Assembly (NCBI GenBank): GCA_963972065.1 | Contig: CAXAVJ010000044.1 | Location: 1-26,978 of the forward strand | Direction of reading: 5' to 3' | DNA from: UBA1479 sp963972065 | GTDB lineage: Bacteria; Pseudomonadota; Alphaproteobacteria; Rhodospirillales; Casp-alpha2 | DNA: 26,978 bases | Made by a program: the position numbers and the translations under genes | Shown: piece after piece, positions 1-7,355 of the stretch | Position numbering within the stretch: the stretch's first letter is position 1 | Layout: the number at the start of each line of letters is the position of its first letter | The notes under the pieces: generated by a model | Database searches by the model: none | Told to the model about the DNA's origin: nothing | The model's input: only the letters and a program-made list of their open reading frames with translations

Positions 1-415
1 GGTCATCGCGAAAGCAGACGAAGCGCAGGCCCGCCACGTCGCGCAGTGGGACCTGATCGGCGAAGGCCGTATCGAACAGGGCCGTGTCGTCATGGTTGCC
101 AGGCACGGCGACGAAGGGCCGCCCGAGGTTTTCCAGCAGATCGCGGAACAGGCGATAATCGGCGACCGAGGCCGCCGCCGTTTCCGCCCGCCAGTCCGGG
201 TCCGTGTTCGTGCCGTCGATGTATTCGTCCTGGATATCCAGCAGATCGCCCGAGAGCACCACTACATCGGCGCCCAGGGCGTCGATCCGCCCGGCGAGGC
301 GGCCGAGCACGGCGGGCATGTCGCGGGACAGGCGTTCCGGCCGCTTCGCCGTGCCCGCCAGGGCTTGGCGCAGGTGCAGGTCGGTCAGGTGGAGGATACG
401 GGTGCGGTCCTGCAT
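1..415 (-). CDS. Metallophosphoesterase (calcineurin-like), C-terminus cut by window edge
   Basis: The reading frame starts at an ATG (413-415) and stays open to base 1, giving about 138 N-terminal residues. The calcineurin-like phosphoesterase signature is visible in order: TDLHL (metal ligands Asp12 and His14), a SGDLLD block (Asp57), and PGNHDD (Asn107-His108). These residues bind the two catalytic metals and the phosphate in this superfamily. The substrate cannot be told; the superfamily includes cyclic-nucleotide phosphodiesterases, nucleotidases and DNA nucleases. The length and C-terminal half are unknown because the gene leaves the window. It starts 18 bases after the creatininase-family stop on the same strand, so it is probably the third gene of the hemA operon. 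I see no signal peptide, so it is probably cytoplasmic. Confidence 0.85.
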   Translation of the reverse strand, partial: MQDRTRILHLTDLHLRQALAGTAKRPERLSRDMPAVLGRLAGRIDALGADVVVLSGDLLDIQDEYIDGTNTDPDWRAETAAASVADYRLFRDLLENLGRPFVAVPGNHDDTALFDTAFADQVPLRDVAGLRFVCFRDD

Positions 416-433
416 GGCATGGACCGGGGTGCC

Positions 434-1207
434 TCAGGCCGCGCCGACAAAGGCGTCGTAGCGCGCACTGATTTCGTCGATGGCGGCGTTGTACAGGGCC
501 TCCCCGGCCTCGATGGTCGCCTTCCTGGGGTCCGATCCGATGCGCCCGTCGGGAAAGCGGCGGCGGTAGTCGTCGCAGTCGAAGATCGGGCCGTCGCCGG
601 CGCGGCCGGGGGTCATCTCCGCTCCCTTCACGCGGGCGGCGTCTTTCTGGAACCCGAAATAGGTCAGGCTGACCTCGCCGCAGGTCGCATGGGCGCCATC
701 GTCGTCGCCGAAGGTCTCGGCGGAAATCTTCATGACGCTATCGCAGTCGAACCAGTTGACCAGGGTGCAGCGCACGGGCGGGCGGTTGTCGCCGGCCCGG
801 CCCAGGGAATGCTCGGCATAGATTTCCGAAAAGGCCGCGTTCAGGGTCGCGATGTTGCCGCCGTGGCCGTTGAGGAAAAAGAACCGCTCAAACCCGTGCT
901 TGGCGAGCGAATTCACAATGTCCTGCACCATGGCGATCATGGTCGAGGGGCGGAGCGTGACCGAGCCCGCAAAGCCCAGGTGATGCTGCGCCATGCCGAT
1001 GGACAGCGTCGGCGCGATCATGACGGGATTGCCGTTTGCCGCGCGCTGTTCCGACAGGCCGTAGGCGAGAATTTCCGGGCACAGCGCGTCCGTGCCGATG
1101 AAGCCCGTGGGGCCGTGCTGTTCCGTCGAGCCGACGGGAATGATCACGCCCTTGGAGTGGGTCAGATAGGTTTCGACCTCGGGCCAGGTGGAGAGCTGCA
1201 GGCGCAT
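434..1207 (-). CDS. Creatininase-family amidohydrolase
   Basis: This 257-residue protein has the length and motif order of the creatininase family, metal-dependent hydrolases of cyclic or linear amides. The N-terminal block PVGSTEQHGP (Glu29, His31) with Asp40 in the following GTDA, NGHGGN with His115, and HATCGE with His173 and Glu178 are the positions at which the family binds its two metals and substrate. Members include creatininase, the riboflavin-pathway ArfB amidohydrolase and the mycofactocin protein MftE, so creatinine should not be assumed as substrate. It lies 10 bases after hemA and 18 bases before a metallophosphoesterase, which suggests cotranscription. The ATG at 1207 places the first strand normally and I see no better start. 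Probably cytoplasmic. Confidence 0.88.
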   Translation of the reverse strand: MRLQLSTWPEVETYLTHSKGVIIPVGSTEQHGPTGFIGTDALCPEILAYGLSEQRAANGNPVMIAPTLSIGMAQHHLGFAGSVTLRPSTMIAMVQDIVNSLAKHGFERFFFLNGHGGNIATLNAAFSEIYAEHSLGRAGDNRPPVRCTLVNWFDCDSVMKISAETFGDDDGAHATCGEVSLTYFGFQKDAARVKGAEMTPGRAGDGPIFDCDDYRRRFPDGRIGSDPRKATIEAGEALYNAAIDEISARYDAFVGAA

Positions 1208-1217
1208 GGTCGCGCCC

Positions 1218-2432
1218 TTACGCCGCGTTCTGCAGCTGCAGACGCATCCACACGTCCTTCAGCGCCGTGACCAATTCGTCCATCACGTCGTCATCGTGGA
1301 ACGGCGACGGCGTGATGCGCAGGCGCTCCGTCCCGACCGGCACGGTCGGATAGTTGATGGGCTGGATATAGACGCCGTATTCGTCAAGCAGCATGTCCGT
1401 CGCCTGCTTGCAGCGCACGGCATCGCCCACCATCAGCGGCACGATATGGGTGACCGAGGGCATGACCGGCAGGCCCGCCGCGGTCAGCAGGTCCTTCAGG
1501 CGCTGGGCCCGTTCCTGATGCTGCACGCGCAATTCGTTGGTTGCGCGCACGTGACGGATCGAGGTGATGGCGCCCGCCACCAGGGGCGGCGGCAGGGTGG
1601 TGGTGAAGATGAAGCCGGGGGCGGCGCAGCGCACGGCATCGACCATGGCTTCGGAGCCCGCGATATAACCGCCCATCAGGCCGAAGGCCTTGGCCAGGGT
1701 GCCTTCGATCACCGTGATGCGGTCGGCCACGCCTTCGCGTTCGGAAATGCCGCCGCCGTTCTCGCCATACAGGCCCACGGCATGGACTTCGTCGAGATAG
1801 GTCATGGCGCCGTACTTGTCGGCCAGATCGCAGATCTGCTTCATGGGCGAAATGTCGCCGTCCATGGAATAGACGCTTTCGAAGGCGATCAGCTTGGGTG
1901 CGGCCTTGGGCAGGGATTTAAGGATTTCTTCGAGATGCGCCATGTCGTTGTGGCGGTAGATCTTCTTGGCGCAGCCCGAATGGCGGATACCGGCGATCAT
2001 CGACGCATGGTTCAAGGCATCCGAAACGATGATGCAGTCGGGCATCAGCTGCGCGATGGTCGAGATCGCCGCGTCGTTGGACACATAGCCGGAGGTGAAC
2101 AGCAGGGCCGCTTCCTTGCCGTGCAGATCGGCCAGTTCCTTTTCCAGTTCGGCATGCAGATAGGTCGTGCCGGCGATGTTGCGCGTACCGCCCGATCCGA
2201 CGCCCATGCGCGCGCCTGCTTCCGACAAGGCGGCCAGGACGTCCTGGTTCTGGCCCTGCCCCAGATAGTCGTTGGAACACCAGACGACGACGTCCGAGGT
2301 CGTGCCGTCGGGGTGGTGGCGGGTCGCGTGGGGGAAGTTTCCGGCCTGGCGCTCCAGATGCGCGAAGACGCGGTAGCGACCCTCGCCCTTCACCTTGTCG
2401 ACGGCGTCCTGGAATACCTTTTCATAATTCAT
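1218..2432 (-). CDS. hemA: 5-aminolevulinate synthase
   Basis: This 404-residue alpha-oxoamine synthase condenses glycine and succinyl-CoA to 5-aminolevulinate with PLP, the first step of haem synthesis by the C4 (Shemin) pathway of alphaproteobacteria. Near-diagnostic motifs are NDYLG (residues 54-58), the GSGGTRN block around 79-85, NHASMI with His142, YLDEVHAVG with Asp214 and His217, and TLAKAFG, whose Lys248 should form the PLP aldimine. The length matches bacterial HemA, which begins in the same way (MNYEKVF). The ATG follows an AGGAG ribosome site eight bases upstream. A TTGAC-N4-GTCAA dyad lies about 110 bases before the start, consistent with oxygen- or redox-linked control known for hemA in some alphaproteobacteria. 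It leads an apparent operon with the creatininase and phosphoesterase genes. Confidence 0.97.
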   Translation of the reverse strand: MNYEKVFQDAVDKVKGEGRYRVFAHLERQAGNFPHATRHHPDGTTSDVVVWCSNDYLGQGQNQDVLAALSEAGARMGVGSGGTRNIAGTTYLHAELEKELADLHGKEAALLFTSGYVSNDAAISTIAQLMPDCIIVSDALNHASMIAGIRHSGCAKKIYRHNDMAHLEEILKSLPKAAPKLIAFESVYSMDGDISPMKQICDLADKYGAMTYLDEVHAVGLYGENGGGISEREGVADRITVIEGTLAKAFGLMGGYIAGSEAMVDAVRCAAPGFIFTTTLPPPLVAGAITSIRHVRATNELRVQHQERAQRLKDLLTAAGLPVMPSVTHIVPLMVGDAVRCKQATDMLLDEYGVYIQPINYPTVPVGTERLRITPSPFHDDDVMDELVTALKDVWMRLQLQNAA

Positions 2433-2746
2433 CGTGCGTTCTCCTGCGCACCGCCTTGGGGGCGGGCGAATGCAATCCGGCCCGGAATGCCTTTGATTCC
2501 GCGCACTATTAGGCGACTTCAGGGCAACCGTCCTTGACTGATGTCAATATTGTAAGACGCAGAACAGGCAAAGGGAATTCCCGATAACGCCGATATTTTT
2601 TTCACGACGTGGGTCCGCTGCATCCCCGGCGGCGGGTCCAGGGCTGTCCGGCGCACACGAAGTGCTCAAGAAAACGTGCGTTTTCCGGCTCCGCCAGGTC
2701 GGTTATGGGTTGGAACAACATTGATCAGCCGGAGCCCCCTCCCGCC
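2433..2746. other. Divergent promoter region between hemA and the symporter gene
   Basis: This 314-base gap separates two divergent genes. The hemA side holds the AGGAG ribosome site and an FNR-type dyad at 2534-2547. On the symporter side, the reading frame is open from 2609, but the stretch before 2747 encodes an Arg/Pro-rich non-membrane sequence and I take it as untranslated. A T-rich run lies near 2594-2602. No further gene or RNA is evident. Confidence 0.6.
2534..2547. promoter_or_regulatory. FNR/Dnr-type dyad upstream of hemA
   Basis: The sequence TTGAC-TGAT-GTCAA is a perfect 5-4-5 inverted repeat of the kind bound by FNR/NNR/Dnr-class Crp-family regulators. Its centre (2540.5) is 32 bases upstream of the centre of a possible -10 hexamer TAATAG (2511-2506, minus strand). 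That is the geometry of a class II activator site at -41.5. FnrL control of hemA is known in Rhodobacter. The same TTGAC-N4-GTCAA core recurs at 10197-10210. The -10 is weak, so the promoter itself is less certain than the dyad. It could also serve the divergent symporter. Confidence 0.6.
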
Positions 2747-4129
2747 ATGACGTCCTTCCTTATCGGCGCGATTGCCGCGGTTGCCATCGCCAGTTATTTC
2801 CTGTCGCCCAAGGTGCGCACCGCCGACGGCTTCTTCCGCGGCACGGGTGACGACGGCAGCGCCCCCGGCCTGCTGACCCTGACCCTGTCCCAGGTCACGA
2901 CCTGGATTTTCGCGCGCTCCCTGATGAACGCCGCGATTCTGGGGTTTTATTATGGGATCGCGGGCGCCCTGGCCTATGCGGCCTATTACCTCAGCTTTCT
3001 AACCGGCGGCATGATCGTCGACCGCATCCGCTTCCACCACGGGGCGGCCAGCGTGCAGGAATTCCTGACCGATCATTACGGCGGCATGGGCCGCTGGACC
3101 TATAACCTGGTGGTCGGCGTGCGGCTGCTGAGCGAGGTCTTCGCCAACCTGCTGGTCATCGGCATCATCTTCGGCGCGGCGGGCACCACCGGCTACACCC
3201 TGGCGATCATCGGCATCGCCGTGCTGACCCTGGGGTATTCCATGATGGGCGGCCTGCGGGCAGCCCTGCGCACGGATGTGATGCAGACGGTCCTGCTGTA
3301 CCTCGGGCTGGTGGCACTTCTGACCCTGACCGTGACGCGGCCGGAATTCGACCTGCCCGCCATCGTCGGCTCCAGCCCCGATGCGGGCGGTCCCGGCTGG
3401 ATCCTGCTGGCCGTCGCCTTGCTGCAGATTTGGAGCTATCCGCTCCACGATCCGGTGATGATGGATCGCGGCTTTCTAGCCGACCGGGCGACGACCCGCA
3501 AAAGCTTCCTGCACGCGGCCTGGATATCCATCGCCGGGATCATGGTGTTCGGCGTCATCGGCGTCTATGCGGGCCTGAACAAGGGCGACGGCGAAGCCAT
3601 GGTCGCCACCTTGACCCGGCTTCTGGGCGAACCCGCCATGCTGGTGTTCAACCTGGCGCTGGTGGTCTCGGCGGTCTCGACCCTGGATTCAACCTTCGCC
3701 AGTGCGTCCAAGCTGGTCGCCGCCGACATGCGGGTGATGGCGCCCTCCGTGCGCAACGGGCGCCTGGTCATGGCCGGATTCCTGCTGGGTGGGCTGGGCT
3801 TCCTGTTCCTCGGCAACAAGGACCTGTTCGCTGCCGTCGCCGTGTCGGGCACGGCATCCATGTTCCTGGCCCCCGTGGTGCTGTTCAACGTCCTGGGCGG
3901 CCTGCGGATTCAGGCCTGGGCCTATGGCTTCGCCTTTGCCCTGGCGATCGCTGGGGGCGCGCTCTACATGCTGGAAGCGGGCGGCCATGTGGCGCTGATC
4001 GAACCCCTGTTCGGGCTGGCCCACAAATACGCCAAGCTGCTGCTGATCTGCGCCGCGGTGCTGGCCGGCGGATGCGGGGCGTTTGCCCTGTCCCTGGCGG
4101 TCACGGGCCGGCGGCGGGCGGCGGTCTGA
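2747..4129 (+). CDS. Sodium:solute symporter family (SSS) transporter
   Basis: From the ATG at 2747 the protein is 460 residues and begins directly in a membrane helix, which fits the SSS N-terminus. An open frame reaches back to 2609, but those 46 codons are Arg/Pro-rich and non-membrane, so I reject the longer start. About 12-13 hydrophobic segments are visible. The family signature GGLRAALRTDVMQ lies near residues 168-180, and a VSTLDSTFASASK segment near 310 corresponds to the helix that carries the Na2-site hydroxyls. SSS proteins use the sodium gradient to import sugars, amino acids, urea or carboxylates; the substrate here is unknown. A GGAG lies 12 bases before the start, rather far. 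It ends 50 bases before rimO and may be cotranscribed with it. Inner membrane. Confidence 0.87.
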   Translation: MTSFLIGAIAAVAIASYFLSPKVRTADGFFRGTGDDGSAPGLLTLTLSQVTTWIFARSLMNAAILGFYYGIAGALAYAAYYLSFLTGGMIVDRIRFHHGAASVQEFLTDHYGGMGRWTYNLVVGVRLLSEVFANLLVIGIIFGAAGTTGYTLAIIGIAVLTLGYSMMGGLRAALRTDVMQTVLLYLGLVALLTLTVTRPEFDLPAIVGSSPDAGGPGWILLAVALLQIWSYPLHDPVMMDRGFLADRATTRKSFLHAAWISIAGIMVFGVIGVYAGLNKGDGEAMVATLTRLLGEPAMLVFNLALVVSAVSTLDSTFASASKLVAADMRVMAPSVRNGRLVMAGFLLGGLGFLFLGNKDLFAAVAVSGTASMFLAPVVLFNVLGGLRIQAWAYGFAFALAIAGGALYMLEAGGHVALIEPLFGLAHKYAKLLLICAAVLAGGCGAFALSLAVTGRRRAAV

Positions 4130-4179
4130 GTCTTTAAAATTTCCAGACAGGAAACGCGTTTTGGGATAATAGAGGCGCC

Positions 4180-5571
4180 ATGAGCACCTCCCCATCGAAT
4201 GCCGTGGACACATCCGCCGCCAAACCGCGCCGGAAAGCGCCCAAAACGGCCGCGCCTAAGGTCGGCTTGGTCAGCCTTGGTTGTCCCAAGGCGTTGGTCG
4301 ATTCCGAACGCATCATGACGCGCCTGCGCGCCGAGGGCTACGACCTGGTCGACAGCTACGACGGTGCCGATCTGGTGATCGTTAATACCTGCGCGTTCCT
4401 GGAAACGGCCCGGGACGAATCCCTGGAAGCCATCGGCGAGGCCATGGCCGAAAACGGCAAGGTCGTGGTGACCGGCTGCCTGGGTGTGCACGAAAACCTG
4501 ATTCGGGAAATCCACCCGGGCGTGCTCGCCGTGACCGGCCCCCACCAATATGAATCGGTGATGACCGCCGTCCATCAGGCGCTGCCGCCGGCCCATGATC
4601 CCTACGTGGACCTGCTGCCGCCCGAGGGCATCAAGCTAACGCCCCGCCATTACGCCTATCTGAAGATTTCCGAAGGCTGCAACAACAAGTGCACCTTCTG
4701 CATCATCCCCAGCCTGCGCGGCCCGCTGACCAGCCGTCCCATCGCCGAGGTCCTGAAGGAAGCCGAGGGCTTGGCCGAGGCCGGGGTCAAGGAACTCTTG
4801 GTGATCTCGCAAGACACCAGCGCCTATGGCATCGACACCAAGTTCCCCCGCCAGGAATGGCGCGGCAAGGAATACAGCACCCGATTCCTCGACCTCTGTC
4901 AGGGCCTGGCGGAACTGGGTCTGTGGACCCGGCTTCACTACGTCTATCCCTATCCGCACGTCGACGAGGTCATCCCCATGATGGCCGATGGCAAGATTTT
5001 GCCCTATCTGGACATCCCGTTTCAGCATGCCAGCCCCAACGTCCTCAAGGCCATGCGCCGGCCCGCCCATCAGGAACAGACGCTGGAGCGCATCAAGGGC
5101 TGGCGCCGCGACTGCCCGGATCTGGTCCTGCGCTCGACCTTCATCGTCGGTTTTCCCGGCGAGACCGAGGACGATTTCGACTTTCTGCTCGACTGGCTGC
5201 AGGAGGCCGAGCTCGACCGCGTCGGCTGCTTCAAGTACGAGAACGTCGCGGGGGCGCGGGCCCAGGCGCTGGGCGATCATCTGGACGAGGACGAGAAACA
5301 GGACCGTTGGGAACGCCTGATGGAGGTTCAGCAGGAGATCAGCGCCAAGCGCCTTGCGCGGCTGATCGGCCGCGACCTGGATGTGCTGATCGACGAGGCC
5401 GCCGGCAAGGACGGCCCGGCCATCGGGCGCTGCTACGCGGATGCGCCGGAAATCGACGGCGCCGTGCGTGTTTCGGGTGGGAAAAACCTGCGCCCGGGTG
5501 ACATGGTCCAGGTCCGGATCACCGGCGCGGATGAATACGACCTGACCGGCAACGTGACGTCCCGGGGCTGA
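4180..5571 (+). CDS. rimO: Ribosomal protein S12 methylthiotransferase
   Basis: This 463-residue radical-SAM enzyme adds a methylthio group to a conserved Asp of ribosomal protein S12. The N-terminal domain carries three cluster cysteines: Cys35 in SLGCPKALVDSE, which is characteristic of RimO rather than MiaB, then Cys71 in NTCAF and Cys100 in TGCLG. The radical-SAM cluster motif CNNKCTFC supplies Cys167, Cys171 and Cys174. A C-terminal TRAM-like domain covers roughly the last 65 residues. The first 27 residues are a basic Ala/Lys/Pro extension not needed for the fold. The start follows an AGAGG only four bases away, and a GATAAT (4165-4170) could be a -10 so close that a very short leader would result. 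It converges on the small minus-strand gene ending at 5584. Cytoplasmic. Confidence 0.96.
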   Translation: MSTSPSNAVDTSAAKPRRKAPKTAAPKVGLVSLGCPKALVDSERIMTRLRAEGYDLVDSYDGADLVIVNTCAFLETARDESLEAIGEAMAENGKVVVTGCLGVHENLIREIHPGVLAVTGPHQYESVMTAVHQALPPAHDPYVDLLPPEGIKLTPRHYAYLKISEGCNNKCTFCIIPSLRGPLTSRPIAEVLKEAEGLAEAGVKELLVISQDTSAYGIDTKFPRQEWRGKEYSTRFLDLCQGLAELGLWTRLHYVYPYPHVDEVIPMMADGKILPYLDIPFQHASPNVLKAMRRPAHQEQTLERIKGWRRDCPDLVLRSTFIVGFPGETEDDFDFLLDWLQEAELDRVGCFKYENVAGARAQALGDHLDEDEKQDRWERLMEVQQEISAKRLARLIGRDLDVLIDEAAGKDGPAIGRCYADAPEIDGAVRVSGGKNLRPGDMVQVRITGADEYDLTGNVTSRG

Positions 5572-5583
5572 CCGCGCTGAGGA

Positions 5584-5955
5584 CTATCCGTTCGACGCCC
5601 GGCGGTGACGCGGGGCGTTGGGATCGTGGGCATTGCGGATGTCCATGCGATCCAGAATTTCGCGCATCAGGCCGACGCATTCCTTAAGTTCCCTGATGTC
5701 CTGGCGCATGGTCCGGATTGCCGTTTCCTGATCTTCGGCGTTCTGCGACATGATCTGGCGCAGGGTCGTCATCCGCTGGTCCTGCTGCTGCAGGGCCACG
5801 GCCAGTTTGACTTCGTTATCCGCAAGTTTCTGATTGACCAAAGCCTGAAGACGCTTGGCCACCTCGGCCGAGGTCAGCAAGGCAACGACGCCGATAATCA
5901 CCGCGATTCCGGCAGCTATGGTCGCCAAATCGGCGAAAGACGAGGCTTCACCCAT
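5584..5955 (-). CDS. Small membrane-anchored coiled-coil protein, paralogue A
   Basis: I do not recognise a named family. The 123-residue protein has one hydrophobic segment (about residues 8-28), then SAEVAKR, then a long Gln/charged heptad-rich helix (about 35-105) with no Gly or Pro breaks, and a short basic tail. This suggests a single-pass inner-membrane protein with a cytoplasmic or periplasmic coiled coil. Its helix-plus-coil region aligns without gaps to the next gene upstream (6112-6519): GVVALLTSAE here against GVIALMVSAE there, and QQQDQ against DKQDH. The two are therefore tandem paralogues. The 156 bases between the genes show no clear terminator. A GGGGTG lies about seven bases before the start. 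Function unknown; it could be a scaffold or a subunit of an envelope complex. Confidence 0.7.
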   Translation of the reverse strand: MGEASSFADLATIAAGIAVIIGVVALLTSAEVAKRLQALVNQKLADNEVKLAVALQQQDQRMTTLRQIMSQNAEDQETAIRTMRQDIRELKECVGLMREILDRMDIRNAHDPNAPRHRRASNG

Positions 5956-6111
5956 TCCATCACCCCGAACATTTATCTTCCGCGCCTGATTTTGTGACGG
6001 CGGGATAGATCGTTACGGCCATTCTGGCCCCGAACCCAGCCGTTCAAGAGCCGGGCATGCACGCACGCAACCCGATGCCGGGACAAGGCAGCGGATTTGC
6101 GTCCATACATA

Positions 6112-6519
6112 TTAGTCCGCGAAAGGCGATGCTGAAACAAAACTTTCTTTAGGCTTCGCTTTTGCCGTGAATCCGCGTTCCTCGTCCGTCGGAATGACCC
6201 GGCGCACGTTACGAACGTCGTCGAGAGCGTTGCTGAAGGCGTTCAGACGTTGGCGCAGGTCGTCCGCACCCGCGGACGTGGTCTTGAACCGCTCCTCCAT
6301 CTCACTCAGGGCATCCCCAAGGACGCGGCGCTGGCGTTTCAGTTCGTGGTCCTGCTTGTCGAGGCTCTTGAGAAGTTCCAGTTCGGACTGTTCGAACCGG
6401 GCGTCGATCAACGTCGTCACCCTGCGGGACATTTCCGCGGAAACCATCAACGCAATGACCCCGAAAATGATGCCGGCGGCGCCCAGGATAATGCCCAAAT
6501 AGGCCGTCATGCCGCTCAT
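6112..6519 (-). CDS. Small membrane-anchored coiled-coil protein, paralogue B
   Basis: This 135-residue protein is the upstream partner of the coiled-coil gene at 5584-5955. It has a hydrophobic segment (about residues 4-27), SAEMSRR, then a charged helix of roughly 80 residues (TLIDARFEQSELELL and onward), and a Lys/Ser-rich tail. I chose the ATG at 6519 because an AAGGG ribosome site stands about eight bases before it and the membrane segment starts at once. The frame stays open upstream to 6642, but that part has no membrane character. No enzyme motif is visible. The ungapped similarity to its neighbour points to an old tandem duplication. Inner membrane is likely; the partner is unknown, and hetero-oligomerisation of the two coils is a reasonable guess. 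Confidence 0.7.
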   Translation of the reverse strand: MSGMTAYLGIILGAAGIIFGVIALMVSAEMSRRVTTLIDARFEQSELELLKSLDKQDHELKRQRRVLGDALSEMEERFKTTSAGADDLRQRLNAFSNALDDVRNVRRVIPTDEERGFTAKAKPKESFVSASPFAD

Positions 6520-6646
6520 GTTTCTCACCCTTTCAATATGCAGGCCACCCATGGTTGTTGTAGGGTCTGTGCCTGCATATGCATGATTCACCGGTCTGAA
6601 TTTTATCCGGTTTTCAGCCCCGGCTGCTGTGACCGGCCTCACTTGA

Positions 6647-6660
6647 TTAAATTAATTTAA
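6647..6660. promoter_or_regulatory. AT-only 14-base palindrome between divergent genes
   Basis: TTAAATTAATTTAA is a perfect palindrome in the 159-base gap between paralogue B (minus) and the MBL-fold gene (plus). It stands out in this GC-rich sequence. It lies 18 bases before the MBL ATG and could be an operator, an IHF/H-NS-like site or simply promoter AT-richness. A TTGATT (6643-6648) overlaps it, but no convincing -10 follows. Confidence 0.35.
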
Positions 6661-6678
6661 CAAATTCAATAGGTTAAT

Positions 6679-7335
6679 ATGAGAGCCGCCGTCATCCCCG
6701 TCACCCCGTTGCAGCAGAACTGTTCCCTGGTGTGGTGTGAAAACACCATGAAAGCGGCCTTGGTCGACCCCGGCGGCGAGGTCGATCGCCTAAAGGCCGC
6801 CGTGGACGAGGCCGGCGTGACGCTGGAGAAGATTCTGGTCACCCATGGCCATCTCGACCATGCGGGCGCCGTCGCCGATCTGGCCGAGGAATTCGGCCTG
6901 CCCATCGAAGGCCCGCACCCGGAAGACAAGTTCTGGATCGACCAATTGCCGACCCAGGGCCGGGAATACGGGTTCGGCGAATTGCGGGCCTTCACGCCCG
7001 ACCGCTGGCTCGACCAGGGCGACACCTGCACCGTCGGCGAGCAGACCTTCGAGGTGCTGCATTGTCCGGGGCACACGCCGGGCCATGTCGTGTTTTTTCA
7101 TGCGGGCGAGCGCGTCGCCTTCGTCGGCGACGTGATCTTTCAGGGCGCCATCGGTCGTTCCGACTTTCCGCGCGGCGATTTCGACACCCTGATCAGGTCG
7201 ATCCGCGAGAATCTGTTCCCCCTTGGCGACGACGTCACCTTCGTGCCCGGCCACGGGCCGCTGTCGACCTTCGGGCATGAACGGGAAAGCAATCCCTACG
7301 TCGCCGACCGCCTGTTCGCGCGGAATACCGGCTGA
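6679..7335 (+). CDS. MBL-fold metallo-hydrolase (glyoxalase II-like)
   Basis: This 218-residue protein has the full zinc-site set of the metallo-beta-lactamase fold: HGHLDH (His56, His58, Asp60, His61), His132 in GHTPGH, Asp151 in FVGDVIF, and His192 in PGHGP. The length and the N-terminus (VTPLQQNCSLVW) match the short glyoxalase II-like group typified by YcbL, which lacks the long C-terminal substrate domain of classic hydroxyacylglutathione hydrolase. A thioester such as an S-acylglutathione is the likely substrate class, but this is not shown by the sequence. The ribosome site is weak (AGG five bases before the ATG). It is followed after 20 bases by a formyltransferase-fold gene, so the two probably form an operon. 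Cytoplasmic. Confidence 0.9.
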   Translation: MRAAVIPVTPLQQNCSLVWCENTMKAALVDPGGEVDRLKAAVDEAGVTLEKILVTHGHLDHAGAVADLAEEFGLPIEGPHPEDKFWIDQLPTQGREYGFGELRAFTPDRWLDQGDTCTVGEQTFEVLHCPGHTPGHVVFFHAGERVAFVGDVIFQGAIGRSDFPRGDFDTLIRSIRENLFPLGDDVTFVPGHGPLSTFGHERESNPYVADRLFARNTG

Positions 7336-7355
7336 TATCGGGCGGGCCTGCGGCA

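Noticed and set aside
92..1270. A 392-codon plus-strand frame across the creatininase and phosphoesterase genes
   Set aside because: It spans two genes and their gap on the other strand and shows no domain.
1188..2537. A 449-codon plus-strand frame across hemA
   Set aside because: His/Gly/Arg-rich low-information antisense of a clear hemA.
2609..2746. N-terminal extension of the sodium:solute symporter
   Set aside because: The 46 extra residues are Arg/Pro-rich and non-membrane, whereas family members begin at the first helix.
4140..4154. TTTCC-N5-GGAAA dyad before rimO
   Set aside because: Arms of only five bases, a common occurrence, and no regulator or promoter geometry to support it.
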